Assembly: GCA_017404585.1 (NCBI GenBank) | Contig: JAFRCB010000182.1 | Location: 1 to 10,201 of the forward strand | From: Lachnospiraceae bacterium | Lineage (GTDB): Bacteria > Bacillota > Clostridia > Lachnospirales > Lachnospiraceae | Reading direction: 5' to 3' | DNA length: 10,201 nt | Shown here: piece by piece, positions 1 through 6,631 of the stretch | How the letters are laid out: each line of letters starts with the position of its first letter | How positions within the stretch are numbered: position 1 is the first letter of the stretch | The notes under the pieces: model-generated | What the model saw: the letters and a program-made list of their open reading frames with translations, nothing else | What the model was told of the DNA's origin: nothing | Database searches by the model: none | Made by a program: the position numbers and the translations under genes

Positions 1-2
1 AT

Positions 3-81
3 GTAACAGTTCAGACGGGATGCATCGGAATTCCATAAACCGGCGCAAACATCAATAAGAACAGCCTGTCTGAATTGTCAC
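3..81. repeat. Imperfect inverted repeat near left edge
   Basis: Bases 3-19 (GTAACAGTTCAGACGGG) can pair with 65-81 (CCTGTCTGAATTGTCAC). There is one A-C mismatch and two G-U wobbles over 17 positions, with a loop of about 45 bases. The 9-mer CCTGTCTGA in the right arm recurs at 134-142, running into the -10 element of the next promoter. No U-tract follows, so this is not an obvious terminator. It may be a structured 3' UTR of an upstream gene or a set of operator-like repeats. I see no convincing coding sequence in bases 1-150 on either strand. Confidence 0.35.
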
Positions 82-140
82 GGCAAATAAATACTTTCCG
101 TCCATACGAGGATTCCCCGCTATACGGAAAATGACCTGTC

Positions 141-149
141 TGATATAAT
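141..149 (+). promoter_or_regulatory. Extended -10 promoter, probably for the yitT-like gene
   Basis: Bases 141-149 read TGATATAAT, a perfect TGn-TATAAT extended -10. The -35 position at 17-bp spacing (121-126, TATACG) is poor, which extended -10 promoters tolerate. Transcription would start near 155-157, inside the left arm of the terminator at 152-186, and leave a leader of about 145 bases before the yitT-like start at 303. No gene start lies closer, so that gene is the likely target. This is a sequence-pattern call only. Confidence 0.5.
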
Positions 150-151
150 AG

Positions 152-186
152 AACCGGGACTGCCATATGCGGCAGCCCCGGTTTTT
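152..186 (+). terminator. Rho-independent terminator of an upstream unit
   Basis: Bases 152-164 (AACCGGGACTGCC) pair with 171-183 (GGCAGCCCCGGTT) over 13 positions with one A-C mismatch, around a 6-base loop. A run of five T (182-186) follows. Stem strength, small loop and U-tract together are diagnostic of an intrinsic terminator. It should stop transcription entering from the left. The extended -10 at 141-149 lies immediately before it. Confidence 0.8.
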
Positions 187-302
187 AGTCATATCGCGGT
201 CGCGGGTCGGAAGGGCACGAGAAGAAGGCGATAACGTCCGTGGTCATTGCGGAACTGAATAGAATAGACTCACAGCTGAGTCCGGATAAGGAGAGACTAT
301 AT

Positions 303-1175
303 ATGGATTACACAGAAGATAAAATTAAGCGTGTTTTTCAGATCATACTCGGTGTATGCTGCTGCGCGGGCGCCTATAAATTCTTTCTTGCGCCCGCAGG
401 CCTCTATAACGGCGGATTCACCGGAATCGCTCAGATTATTCGAAATCTTCTTCAGGAAGTCGGAGGGTTCACTTTCCGCTCGGATCCGACCGGTATCCTT
501 GTCTGGTGTCTCAATGTTCCTCTTATGATCATCGGGTACAAGGTGCTCGGCAGAATGTTCATGGTCAAGACGATCGCTGTCATCACGATGCAGTCCCTGC
601 TCATGACGGTCATTAAGGGACCGGAAGCGCAGCTCATCTCCGACCACGCGCTGAACTGTGTGTGCGGCGGTGCCCTGAACGGTTTCGGCATCGGTCTCCT
701 TCTGAGAAGCGGAGCTTCCGGCGGCGGCACAGATATTGTCGGCATGGTCGCTGTCAAGAAAAAACCGGGACTTTCGGTCGGTTCGATCTCAATGTCGATC
801 AACGTCTTTATTTTCGCTTATGCGGCCATCACCCGCAGCTTTGAGATCGCCGCCTACTCCGCGGTATATTCGCTCATCACATCCATGATGATTGACAGAA
901 CTCATTACCAGACGACCAAGGTCGTTGTGTTTGTCGTTTCCAAAATCCCGGTCCTCGGTCCGGTCATCTCCGCCGAGATGCACCGCGGCGTCACTACCTG
1001 GAAGGCGGAGGGGCAGCACAGCCACCAGCCCTATAACGTGCATATGGTCGTCATGAACCGCTACGAGCTGCAGAATTTCCGCCTGGTCCTTCGCGCGGCG
1101 GATCCGAAGGCTTTCATCTGGACGGTGAAGCTCGACCAGGTCATGGGCAATTTCAGCCAGCATCTGGGTGTATGA
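303..1175 (+). CDS. YitT family membrane protein (DUF161 + DUF2179)
   Basis: Predicted 290-residue integral membrane protein of the YitT family. The biochemical role of this family is not established. The N-terminal half has several hydrophobic segments (about 11-31, 64-84, 88-105, 120-136 and 160-200) and the family-type motif ASGGGTDI at 138-145. The C-terminal part (about 206-285) is the soluble DUF2179 domain, with RGVT near 228 and DPKAFIW at 267-273. The frame stays open upstream to a GTG at 240. I prefer ATG 303 because AAGGAGAG (288-295) sits 7 bases before it and the resulting length and N-terminus fit the family. The gene stands alone: a terminator lies upstream and a large palindrome downstream, and the next operon is convergent. 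A link to the sugar importer is not indicated. Confidence 0.9.
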   Translation: MDYTEDKIKRVFQIILGVCCCAGAYKFFLAPAGLYNGGFTGIAQIIRNLLQEVGGFTFRSDPTGILVWCLNVPLMIIGYKVLGRMFMVKTIAVITMQSLLMTVIKGPEAQLISDHALNCVCGGALNGFGIGLLLRSGASGGGTDIVGMVAVKKKPGLSVGSISMSINVFIFAYAAITRSFEIAAYSAVYSLITSMMIDRTHYQTTKVVVFVVSKIPVLGPVISAEMHRGVTTWKAEGQHSHQPYNVHMVVMNRYELQNFRLVLRAADPKAFIWTVKLDQVMGNFSQHLGV

Positions 1176-1190
1176 TATCATAATGTGAAC

Positions 1191-1290
1191 AGAGGCTGTC
1201 GCAGCGGGAGCGTCCTCATTACATATAGCAGACATTTGCAAATGAAGCCTGCTATATGTAATGAGGATGCTCCTTTGTGCGACAGCCCCT
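1191..1290. repeat. Large nested palindrome between convergent genes
   Basis: The inner arms, 1207-1231 and 1249-1273, are complementary over 25 bases with a single G-U position (1212/1268). The outer arms GGCTGTCGCA (1194-1203) and TGCGACAGCC (1278-1287) pair perfectly, separated from the inner stem by a small internal loop (GCG against TTTG). Even the 17-base loop contains the perfect palindrome CATTTGCAAATG (1233-1244). It fills most of the 126-base space between the yitT-like gene (+) and the kinase gene (-), where a bidirectional terminator is expected. There is no real U-tract on either side, and the arms are much longer than a normal terminator. A small non-autonomous mobile element (MITE-like) or an intergenic repeat family is a fair alternative. 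Confidence 0.7.
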
Positions 1291-1301
1291 GCTTACTGAT
1301 T

Positions 1302-1955
1302 TTATCGCGTCACCCCGGTCTGCTTCGGGATCCGGACTTCGACCTCGGTACCGCTGCCCTCCTCAGATCGGAAGGTCAGACCGTAGCCGTGTCCGTATAA
1401 AAGCACCAGCCTAAGGTGGGTGTTGGTTACCGCGATTCCGGAACCGTTCACAATCGCGGATTCTCCGGCGGCAGTTTCTTTTTCCACAGAGCTGTTCTTC
1501 GTGCGGGTCTCCGCGTTTTTGAGAGACTCGTTCAGCTCCCTGAGCTTTTCTTCGGACATGCCGACGCCGTCGTCGGAAATAGTGAACACGATATCCTCTT
1601 TTCCGGATATCTCGTTCATCTCTTCCCATGCCATGACGACGACCGTTCCTTCGCGGGTGTTTTTCTCGAGGATACCGTGGAGAAGAGCATTTTCTATGAT
1701 CGGCTGCAGGACAAGCTTGGGAATACTGCATTCCATGATCTCGTCCGGCACGTCGATAATGAAACTGATCTTGTCATCGAAACGCATATTTTGAAGAAGA
1801 ACATAGAGATCAATGTGGCGTAGCTCATCCTCGATGGTCACATAGATCTCTTTTTTTGACAGTGACAGTCTGTAGAACTTTGACAGGTTCTGCACGGCAT
1901 CCGACACTTCCTTGCCGCTGCCGGACAGAGCCATCCAGTTTATCATATCAAGCAT
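1302..1955 (-). CDS. 3' part of the sensor kinase: HATPase domain
   Basis: This 217-codon piece starts at the first ATG after the TAG, three bases downstream of it, and carries the catalytic half of a YesM-type kinase. The N-box is QPIIENALLHGI (84-95, key Asn89), the G1 box is SDDGVGM (127-133), and a glycine-rich segment GSGIAVTN (171-178) and a GSGT (200-203) follow. The C-terminus EVEVRIPKQ is normal for the family and the stop is TAA. No Shine-Dalgarno sequence precedes the ATG, so expression would need re-initiation after the TAG or read-through. A soluble ATPase fragment acting in trans on the His-bearing piece is conceivable, because the EnvZ domains are known to work as separate chains. 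For this protein that is speculation. Confidence 0.6.
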   Translation of the reverse strand: MLDMINWMALSGSGKEVSDAVQNLSKFYRLSLSKKEIYVTIEDELRHIDLYVLLQNMRFDDKISFIIDVPDEIMECSIPKLVLQPIIENALLHGILEKNTREGTVVVMAWEEMNEISGKEDIVFTISDDGVGMSEEKLRELNESLKNAETRTKNSSVEKETAAGESAIVNGSGIAVTNTHLRLVLLYGHGYGLTFRSEEGSGTEVEVRIPKQTGVTR

Positions 1956-1958
1956 ATT

Positions 1959-1961
1959 CTA
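1959..1961 (-). other. In-frame amber codon at the H-box tyrosine
   Basis: The minus strand reads CAC TTC CTA TAG AAT ATG CTT across this site, giving H-F-L-stop-N-M-L. The family consensus is NPHFLYN. The seven other stop codons I can identify in the window are TAA or TGA, which neither supports nor excludes special decoding of TAG. Confidence 0.95.
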
Positions 1962-3209
1962 TAGGAAGTGAGGGTTGATCTGGGCCTGCAGGGCTCTCAC
2001 CTCCGTTACGCGGAGCTGGTCAGCCGTTGCGGCCTGTTCATCCATCAATGTTTCGATCTGATCAATCATCCGGTTATATGTCCCGGCAAGCTGACCTATT
2101 TCGTCCCGGTCTTTTGTATCCGGCAGCTTTTCGAGAGGCTCGGCCTGTTCGTTTGCCGGATGAACCGTCATTTTTGAGCTGAGATCCGTAAGTCGGGTCG
2201 TGAGGGATGTAGACAGAATAAATTCAATTGCAAGGGCAAGCGCGGTGATGAACAGGTAGATCCAGAACTGGCGGATGAGGACTTCCCGCTCTGCCGATGT
2301 GATATCGCTCTCAGGTATGCTGACGACGAGTCTCCAGTCCGCTTCCCTGATGGGTCTGTAGGCCATAAGCAGTGACTGCTTCAGGATCATGACCTTTCTG
2401 AAATCCTCATCACTTCCAATCTTCTCGGGTATATCGACGTAGGAGAGATTGTATAGAGCTGCGGCAGCTTCATTTGTTGCGGCGACCAGATTGTCTCTGC
2501 TGTTAATGAGATAGTATATCGTATTGCTGTTATTCTCACGCTGGAGCATGATGTCTGTCAGCGTATTCTGAGAGAAATAGACAACAATATAAGCGTCTGA
2601 CATACCCGCCTGGTTCCGTCCTCCGAGTCTTTTTATGAAGGCGAGAGAACCGTTTTCCCTGATTTCGTGTTTGGTCAGATAAAAAGAAGGGCACCATAGC
2701 TGGTTGAGAGCAGGCTGTCCGGCAAAAATACCGAACCAATAACTGCCCTGTATGTCCGATATAGGCAGAAACAGATTGCTCCTGTCATAGCTGTTATAAA
2801 CATATTCGTAGTCTTGGCTTAGATAAATCCTGATATCCGTCACGATTTGGGTATCCTTCAGCGAGGATATCGTGCCATAGAAATCGCTGGCATAGATGGC
2901 GGTATCTTCTCCGGAAAGAAACTCAGCCACATCTTCGCTGTAAATGAGCTGATTGAGAAACGGAAAAGACGTTATGGTCTCAGATATCGTGGATACTTCG
3001 TCGACGGTGGCGGAGAGTGTATTTGCAGACTGAGTGATCAGTGCTTTTTCCGCAGACAGCGTATTTTCCCTGACAGCTGTGGAGGCTCTCATAATCAGTA
3101 TAGCCGACACGATGAGGGTAGTTGCCATGACGAGAAAGTTGATAACAAGGAACTTGACCCGAATCGGAAGATCCCGGCCAAGTATCTGCCATATAGTATG
3201 ACCTTTCAA
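1959..3209 (-). CDS. 5' part of the sensor kinase: sensor, HAMP and phospho-acceptor His
   Basis: This 416-codon piece holds the input half of the kinase. TM1 spans about residues 19-40, an extracellular Cache-like sensor region about 41-312, TM2 about 313-336, and HAMP plus linker about 337-395. The piece ends with QINPHFL, so the presumed phospho-acceptor His414 is kept, but the ATP-binding domain is lost. The start is TTG at 3209-3207. GGAGGTG (3220-3214) lies six bases before it, and the start overlaps the TGA of the response regulator (TTGA), so the two genes are translationally coupled. If made alone, it would be a membrane receptor unable to autophosphorylate. Confidence 0.75.
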   Translation of the reverse strand: MKGHTIWQILGRDLPIRVKFLVINFLVMATTLIVSAILIMRASTAVRENTLSAEKALITQSANTLSATVDEVSTISETITSFPFLNQLIYSEDVAEFLSGEDTAIYASDFYGTISSLKDTQIVTDIRIYLSQDYEYVYNSYDRSNLFLPISDIQGSYWFGIFAGQPALNQLWCPSFYLTKHEIRENGSLAFIKRLGGRNQAGMSDAYIVVYFSQNTLTDIMLQRENNSNTIYYLINSRDNLVAATNEAAAALYNLSYVDIPEKIGSDEDFRKVMILKQSLLMAYRPIREADWRLVVSIPESDITSAEREVLIRQFWIYLFITALALAIEFILSTSLTTRLTDLSSKMTVHPANEQAEPLEKLPDTKDRDEIGQLAGTYNRMIDQIETLMDEQAATADQLRVTEVRALQAQINPHFL

Positions 3210-4759
3210 GACGCACCTCCCGGCGATGACTGTTCCCTGTACTCGGACGGGGACATGCCGAATGATTTGCGGAATGTTTTCGAAAAATAATTGCTGTCAT
3301 TGTAGCCGACCTGACCGGCTACTTCGACAATTTTATTGCGCGGATCGTCGAGAAGATCTTTAGCTCTTGCCATGCGGAATTCAGTAATATACTGGTTGAG
3401 AGTACGACCTGTCTCGTTCTTGAACATAGTGCACATATATGAAGTGGACAAATGAGCGTAGACGCTTATATCCTTGATGGACAGCCCGGGATCGGAATAC
3501 GTGCGGGCGATAAAACTCTTAATATTGTAGACTGTCTCCGATTCCCCTGACGGCGTCTCCATTGCCTTTATGACAGAGGAGATGTTCTTTATCAGCAGTC
3601 GGTCGAGCTCATAAATAATATTGCAAGAATTTATGTCATTCCAGATCACACTGGAATTCATGGAATCCTCCGGATCAAGCTGCATGGATCTTGCTGTTGT
3701 CCAGAGCACGAGATGAAGACGGTAATAGAGATCTTTCACCTGATTGGGGAGAAGGTGTTCTTTTTCTCCGGTCAGTTCAAAGAGCAGCTTCCCTGCAAAA
3801 CTCCTGAGGCCTTCCGTGTCGCGGCCGGTCAGGAGCATTTTCAGATTGTTCTCGTAATAATTCTCGTCCAGAGCCCGGAATGTGTTTTTTTCGGGGACAC
3901 TGCTGCTCACAAGATATGTGCTTGCAGGAAGGAAAAAAGCTGTCTGAAGGCTGATGACCGCAGACGCGTAGGATTCATAGAGATTGTGATAGTCCCTGAC
4001 CTGCCGACCGATTATTACGTGAAAACTTCCGAGATGGTCTGAAAGCTCACCGGCGATTCGCCCTCCGAGATAGTCTGTCTGCTGATCGGACAGGGGAAGT
4101 CTGGAGAACATCTGGAAGATGAACAGAGGACTTCTCGGTGCATAGAGCCAGTCGAGAGACATGTTGCGGAAAAGCTCGGTGAGCTTTCCGTTTATAAGTC
4201 TTGCGCTGTCCTCTGTCGTCATTCCGCCGAGGTCATAGTTGCGGATGAGAACGGTGAATGCGCTCTGGAAGGAGTCCGGCGGATTGCGGAACCATGACGG
4301 ATCAAGAAAGAGCTCTCCTCTCTGATCCGGATACTGGGTAAGTTCGAATGCAGTTACTTCTTTGCTGCGAATGCGGCTCCGATTCTCATTTTCAACACGG
4401 ACCACAGCCTCCCGGAGCGCGGCGGTGATCTCATCAAGGCTGATCGGTTTTTCCACATAGCTGACCGCGCGCAGGCGGATCGCAGCCTTCAGATACTCTT
4501 TATCAGAATATCCGCTCATGATTATGATGGAAGATTCCGGACACAGCTGCTGGATCTGCTCCGACATCTGTATGCCGTTCAGTTTCGGCATGCGGACATC
4601 CGTGAGAATCACGTCCGGGCGGAACTGTCTTCCGATCTCCAGTCCATGCAGACCGTCGTCTGCGCAGCGCACATCCGTAAATCCGAGTCCTGTCCAGTCT
4701 ATCTTGTCTCTAAGACCTTCTCTTGTCAGTTTTTCGTCGTCTACAATTAATACTTTCAT
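3206..4759 (-). CDS. YesN-type response regulator (receiver + AraC HTH)
   Basis: A 517-residue cytoplasmic regulator, the partner of the kinase just downstream. The receiver domain (1-120) has the acidic pair Asp7/Asp8, the phospho-acceptor Asp54 in LTDVRMP, Ser82 in IIMSGYSD and Lys104 in VEKP, so all phosphorylation residues are intact. A linker region of about 290 residues follows, as in the YesN class. The C-terminus (about 411-510) is an AraC-type double helix-turn-helix ending in the typical GYNDSNYFSKTFRKSFGMSP. The start MKVLIVDDE is the standard receiver start, although its upstream ribosome site is weak. By position it should control the divergent sugar importer and perhaps its own operon, through the repeats at 5024-5063. 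With the kinase broken it may be an orphan, or be phosphorylated by other donors. Confidence 0.92.
   Translation of the reverse strand: MKVLIVDDEKLTREGLRDKIDWTGLGFTDVRCADDGLHGLEIGRQFRPDVILTDVRMPKLNGIQMSEQIQQLCPESSIIIMSGYSDKEYLKAAIRLRAVSYVEKPISLDEITAALREAVVRVENENRSRIRSKEVTAFELTQYPDQRGELFLDPSWFRNPPDSFQSAFTVLIRNYDLGGMTTEDSARLINGKLTELFRNMSLDWLYAPRSPLFIFQMFSRLPLSDQQTDYLGGRIAGELSDHLGSFHVIIGRQVRDYHNLYESYASAVISLQTAFFLPASTYLVSSSVPEKNTFRALDENYYENNLKMLLTGRDTEGLRSFAGKLLFELTGEKEHLLPNQVKDLYYRLHLVLWTTARSMQLDPEDSMNSSVIWNDINSCNIIYELDRLLIKNISSVIKAMETPSGESETVYNIKSFIARTYSDPGLSIKDISVYAHLSTSYMCTMFKNETGRTLNQYITEFRMARAKDLLDDPRNKIVEVAGQVGYNDSNYFSKTFRKSFGMSPSEYREQSSPGGAS
3214..3220 (-). promoter_or_regulatory. Ribosome binding site deciding the TTG start of the kinase
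   Basis: GGAGGTG at 3220-3214 lies inside the last codons of the response regulator gene. Six bases separate GGAGG from the TTG at 3209-3207. No ATG or GTG with comparable spacing is present, and the N-terminus from this TTG leads directly into TM1. Confidence 0.75.
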
Positions 4760-5012
4760 TTTGTTATCTGCATCTCAGACCGGTCAAAAGCGCGGGTAGT
4801 CTTTTGGGCGGCTAAGTGGTGTCATCTATGGTTCAGCATTTGTCATCTGAGCAGGTGCCGGTGCTTTTCTATGGTCAACTCCATGAATCCCGGTTCAGGC
4901 ATACACGTATTCTGTCGGGATACAAAAGAGCGAATCCTGTGTCGTGTTTAGCGAACGGGAGCTGAATGCGTTTGAGGAGCAGCCTGATATAGCCAGCTAA
5001 CCTGTCTAACTG
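4760..5012 (-). other. Untranslated leader of the regulator-kinase operon
   Basis: About 250 bases separate the regulator start from its best promoter at 5013-5021. I see no tRNA-like fold, no recognisable riboswitch core and no intrinsic terminator. Short open frames occur on both strands (4828-4965 + and 4875-5024 -), but they lack ribosome sites. The minus one begins upstream of its own promoter. The stretch may be a true long leader, a decayed gene remnant, or contain a promoter I could not recognise. Confidence 0.35.
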
Positions 5013-5021
5013 ATTATACCA
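5013..5021 (-). promoter_or_regulatory. Extended -10 promoter for the regulator-kinase operon
   Basis: Read on the minus strand, 5021-5013 is TGGTATAAT, a perfect TGn-TATAAT element. The -35 position (about 5041-5036, GGGAAA) is poor and overlaps the left direct repeat of the candidate operator. Transcription would start near 5006 and run left into the response regulator gene. Confidence 0.45.
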
Positions 5022-5023
5022 CA

Positions 5024-5063
5024 TTGAAAAAGAATTTCCCCCATATCAAATAAATTTCCTCTA
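5024..5063. promoter_or_regulatory. Candidate AraC-type operator: two direct repeats 20 bp apart
   Basis: Segments 5024-5043 and 5044-5063 match at 13 of 20 positions in direct orientation, with a shared core AATTTCC at 5033-5039 and 5053-5059. The repeat distance is close to two helical turns, as expected for a dimer of AraC-family activators. The right copy abuts the -35 position of the importer promoter, and the left copy covers the -35 of the divergent regulator promoter. Binding by the adjacent YesN-type regulator is inferred. The region is AT-rich, so chance similarity is possible. Confidence 0.4.
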
Positions 5064-5090
5064 AATCGAAAAGATGAGGATTTTTATAAT
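5062..5090 (+). promoter_or_regulatory. Activator-type promoter of the sugar importer operon
   Basis: A perfect -10 TATAAT lies at 5085-5090. The -35 position at 17-bp spacing (5062-5067, TAAATC) matches the consensus poorly, which is typical of promoters that need an activator. Transcription would start near 5097, about 23 bases before the GTG start at 5120. Confidence 0.55.
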
Positions 5091-5119
5091 TAATACAGAT
5101 TCGAAAGGAGGAAGTACCC

Positions 5120-6625
5120 GTGTCAGAAGATTTAATTCTTGAACTAAAAGGAATCTCTAAGATTTTCCCGGGCGTCAAGGCACTCAACAACGTGCAGTTC
5201 AAACTGCGCCGCGGCGAAGTGCACGCGCTGATGGGAGAGAACGGTGCCGGCAAGTCGACTTTCATCAAAGTCATCACCGGTGTCCACGCGGCCGAGGAAG
5301 GCCACATGTATCTGAACGGAGAGGAGGTCCACTTCAAAGGCACACAGGATGCGCAGGCGGCCGGCATCGCGGCGGTCTACCAGATCCCGACATCCTATCC
5401 GGAACTGACAGTCACCGAGAACATCTTTATCGGTCACGAAATCATCAAGAACGGTCTGATCCAGTGGAACGAGATGAATAAGGAAGCCGAAAAGCTGCTC
5501 TCCAGACTGCATGCCACTTTCAAGGTCACCGAGGAAGTCGGCGCACTGACGATCGCGCAGCAGCAGATGGTCGAGATCGCGAAAGCCCTCTCCACCAACG
5601 CCAAGATCATTCTCCTCGACGAGCCGACTGCGGCTCTTACTGCCAATGAATCCGAGGAGCTCTACCAGATCGTCGATGAACTTCACGAGCAGGGCGTCTC
5701 CATCATTTTCATCTCCCACCGTATGGAAGATATGTATCGCCTCGCCCAGCGCGTCACCGTTTTCCGCGACTCCCAGTATGTCGGAACATACGATGTCGAC
5801 GGCATCACGGAAGCGGATCTCATCAAGGCTATGGTCGGCCGTGAGATCACGGAGATGTACCCGAAGCCGAAGGTGGAAATCGGCAGAGAACTGTTCCATC
5901 TCGAAAATCTCTCAAGACTCGGCTATTTCAAGGACGTCTCCATGTATGTCAAGGCGGGCGAGATCGTCGGCCTCACAGGCCTTGTCGGCGCCGGCCGTAC
6001 AGAGACTTTCCAGTGTGTCTGCGGCATCGAGAAAGCAGATTCGGGCAAGATCGTTCTCGATGGCAAGGAGCTCAGCATCAAGAGGCCGAGAGATGCCATG
6101 AACGCAGGTCTTATCCTTCTGCCGGAAGACAGACGCCGCCAGGGTCTCATCATGAGCTGGGGGCTGGGTGACAACGTCACGCTTCCGATCCAGGACGAAC
6201 TTGCGAAGGGTTTCTTCAACGACATCCAGAAAGAGAGAGACCTCTCCAAGCAGTATCTTGAGGACGTCGACACGAAGGCTGTCTCCATTTTCGACAAGGC
6301 AAGCACGCTGTCCGGCGGCAATCAGCAGAAAGTCGTCGTCGCCAAAGCTCTCGCGCAGAAGAACATGAAGATCGTCATCATGGACGAGCCGACCAAGGGT
6401 GTCGACGTCGGTGCCAAGGCGGAAATCTACGCGATTATGGGAGAACTGGCCAAGAAGGGCTACGGTATCATCCTGATCTCCTCGGATATGCCGGAAGTTC
6501 TCGGAATGAGCGACCGCATCTATGTCATGTGCAAGGGACGCATCACCGGCTGTCTGGATATCGAAGACGCAACGCAGGAGAAGATCCTTGAACTTGCCAT
6601 GGAACAGGCCGGAAGGGAGGTATAA
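5120..6625 (+). CDS. rhaT: Sugar ABC importer ATPase, two-domain (RbsA/RhaT type)
   Basis: A 501-residue cytoplasmic ATPase with two fused nucleotide-binding domains, the usual size and form for ribose/rhamnose/AI-2-class importers. NBD1 has Walker A GENGAGKST (39-47), Q-loop Gln88, a degenerate signature LTIAQQQ (143-149), Walker B IILLDEPT (163-170) and switch His200. NBD2 has the family-typical degenerate Walker A GLVGAGRTE (287-295, no Lys), a canonical signature LSGGNQQ (397-403), Walker B IVIMDEPT (418-425) and SSD in place of the switch His. The start is GTG 5120, set by AAAGGAGG (5104-5111) eight bases upstream. It is the first gene of the importer operon; permease 1 follows after 6 bases. 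The symbol rests on the binding protein at 8822, since the ATPase alone cannot tell rhamnose from AI-2 or ribose importers. Confidence 0.93.
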   Translation: MSEDLILELKGISKIFPGVKALNNVQFKLRRGEVHALMGENGAGKSTFIKVITGVHAAEEGHMYLNGEEVHFKGTQDAQAAGIAAVYQIPTSYPELTVTENIFIGHEIIKNGLIQWNEMNKEAEKLLSRLHATFKVTEEVGALTIAQQQMVEIAKALSTNAKIILLDEPTAALTANESEELYQIVDELHEQGVSIIFISHRMEDMYRLAQRVTVFRDSQYVGTYDVDGITEADLIKAMVGREITEMYPKPKVEIGRELFHLENLSRLGYFKDVSMYVKAGEIVGLTGLVGAGRTETFQCVCGIEKADSGKIVLDGKELSIKRPRDAMNAGLILLPEDRRRQGLIMSWGLGDNVTLPIQDELAKGFFNDIQKERDLSKQYLEDVDTKAVSIFDKASTLSGGNQQKVVVAKALAQKNMKIVIMDEPTKGVDVGAKAEIYAIMGELAKKGYGIILISSDMPEVLGMSDRIYVMCKGRITGCLDIEDATQEKILELAMEQAGREV

Positions 6626-6631
6626 AGAGCG

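Larger units (their letters stand above)
1302..3209 (-). pseudogene. YesM-type sensor histidine kinase, interrupted by an in-frame TAG
   Basis: The two minus-strand reading frames 3209-1959 and 1958-1302 are the same frame, separated only by the TAG at 1961-1959. Read through, they give one kinase of 635 codons with the standard order of its family: TM1, extracellular sensor, TM2, HAMP, His_kinase H-box, HATPase. The stop falls in the H-box at codon 417, directly after QINPHFL and before N-M-L-D-M-I, where the family has tyrosine (NPHFLYN). A single base change from TAT or TAC explains it. No other lesion is visible, so the event is recent, or it is a sequence error, or the codon is suppressed. 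The gene overlaps the upstream response regulator gene and forms an operon with it. Confidence 0.8.

Noticed and set aside
240..302. Longer N-terminus of the YitT-like protein from GTG 240
   Set aside because: No ribosome site fits GTG 240, the added 21 residues are not typical of the family, and AAGGAGAG is well spaced before ATG 303.
1185..1400. Plus-strand frame of 71 codons across the palindrome and kinase end
   Set aside because: It runs through the inverted repeat and antisense to the conserved HATPase end of the kinase, so it is not a gene.
1959..1961. Pyrrolysine-type recoding of TAG
   Set aside because: The position is a conserved tyrosine one base change from TAG, and no recoding element or pyl gene is visible; a nonsense mutation is simpler.
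4828..4965. Short plus-strand frame of 45 codons in the divergent spacer
   Set aside because: No ribosome site or recognisable domain; it may be chance or a decayed remnant.
4875..5024. Short minus-strand frame of 49 codons in the divergent spacer
   Set aside because: Its ATG lies upstream of the predicted transcription start and it has no ribosome site.
5144..5899. Open frame of 251 codons on the minus strand
   Set aside because: Antisense to the ATPase gene, whose Walker and signature motifs prove the plus frame; the antisense product has no recognisable domain.
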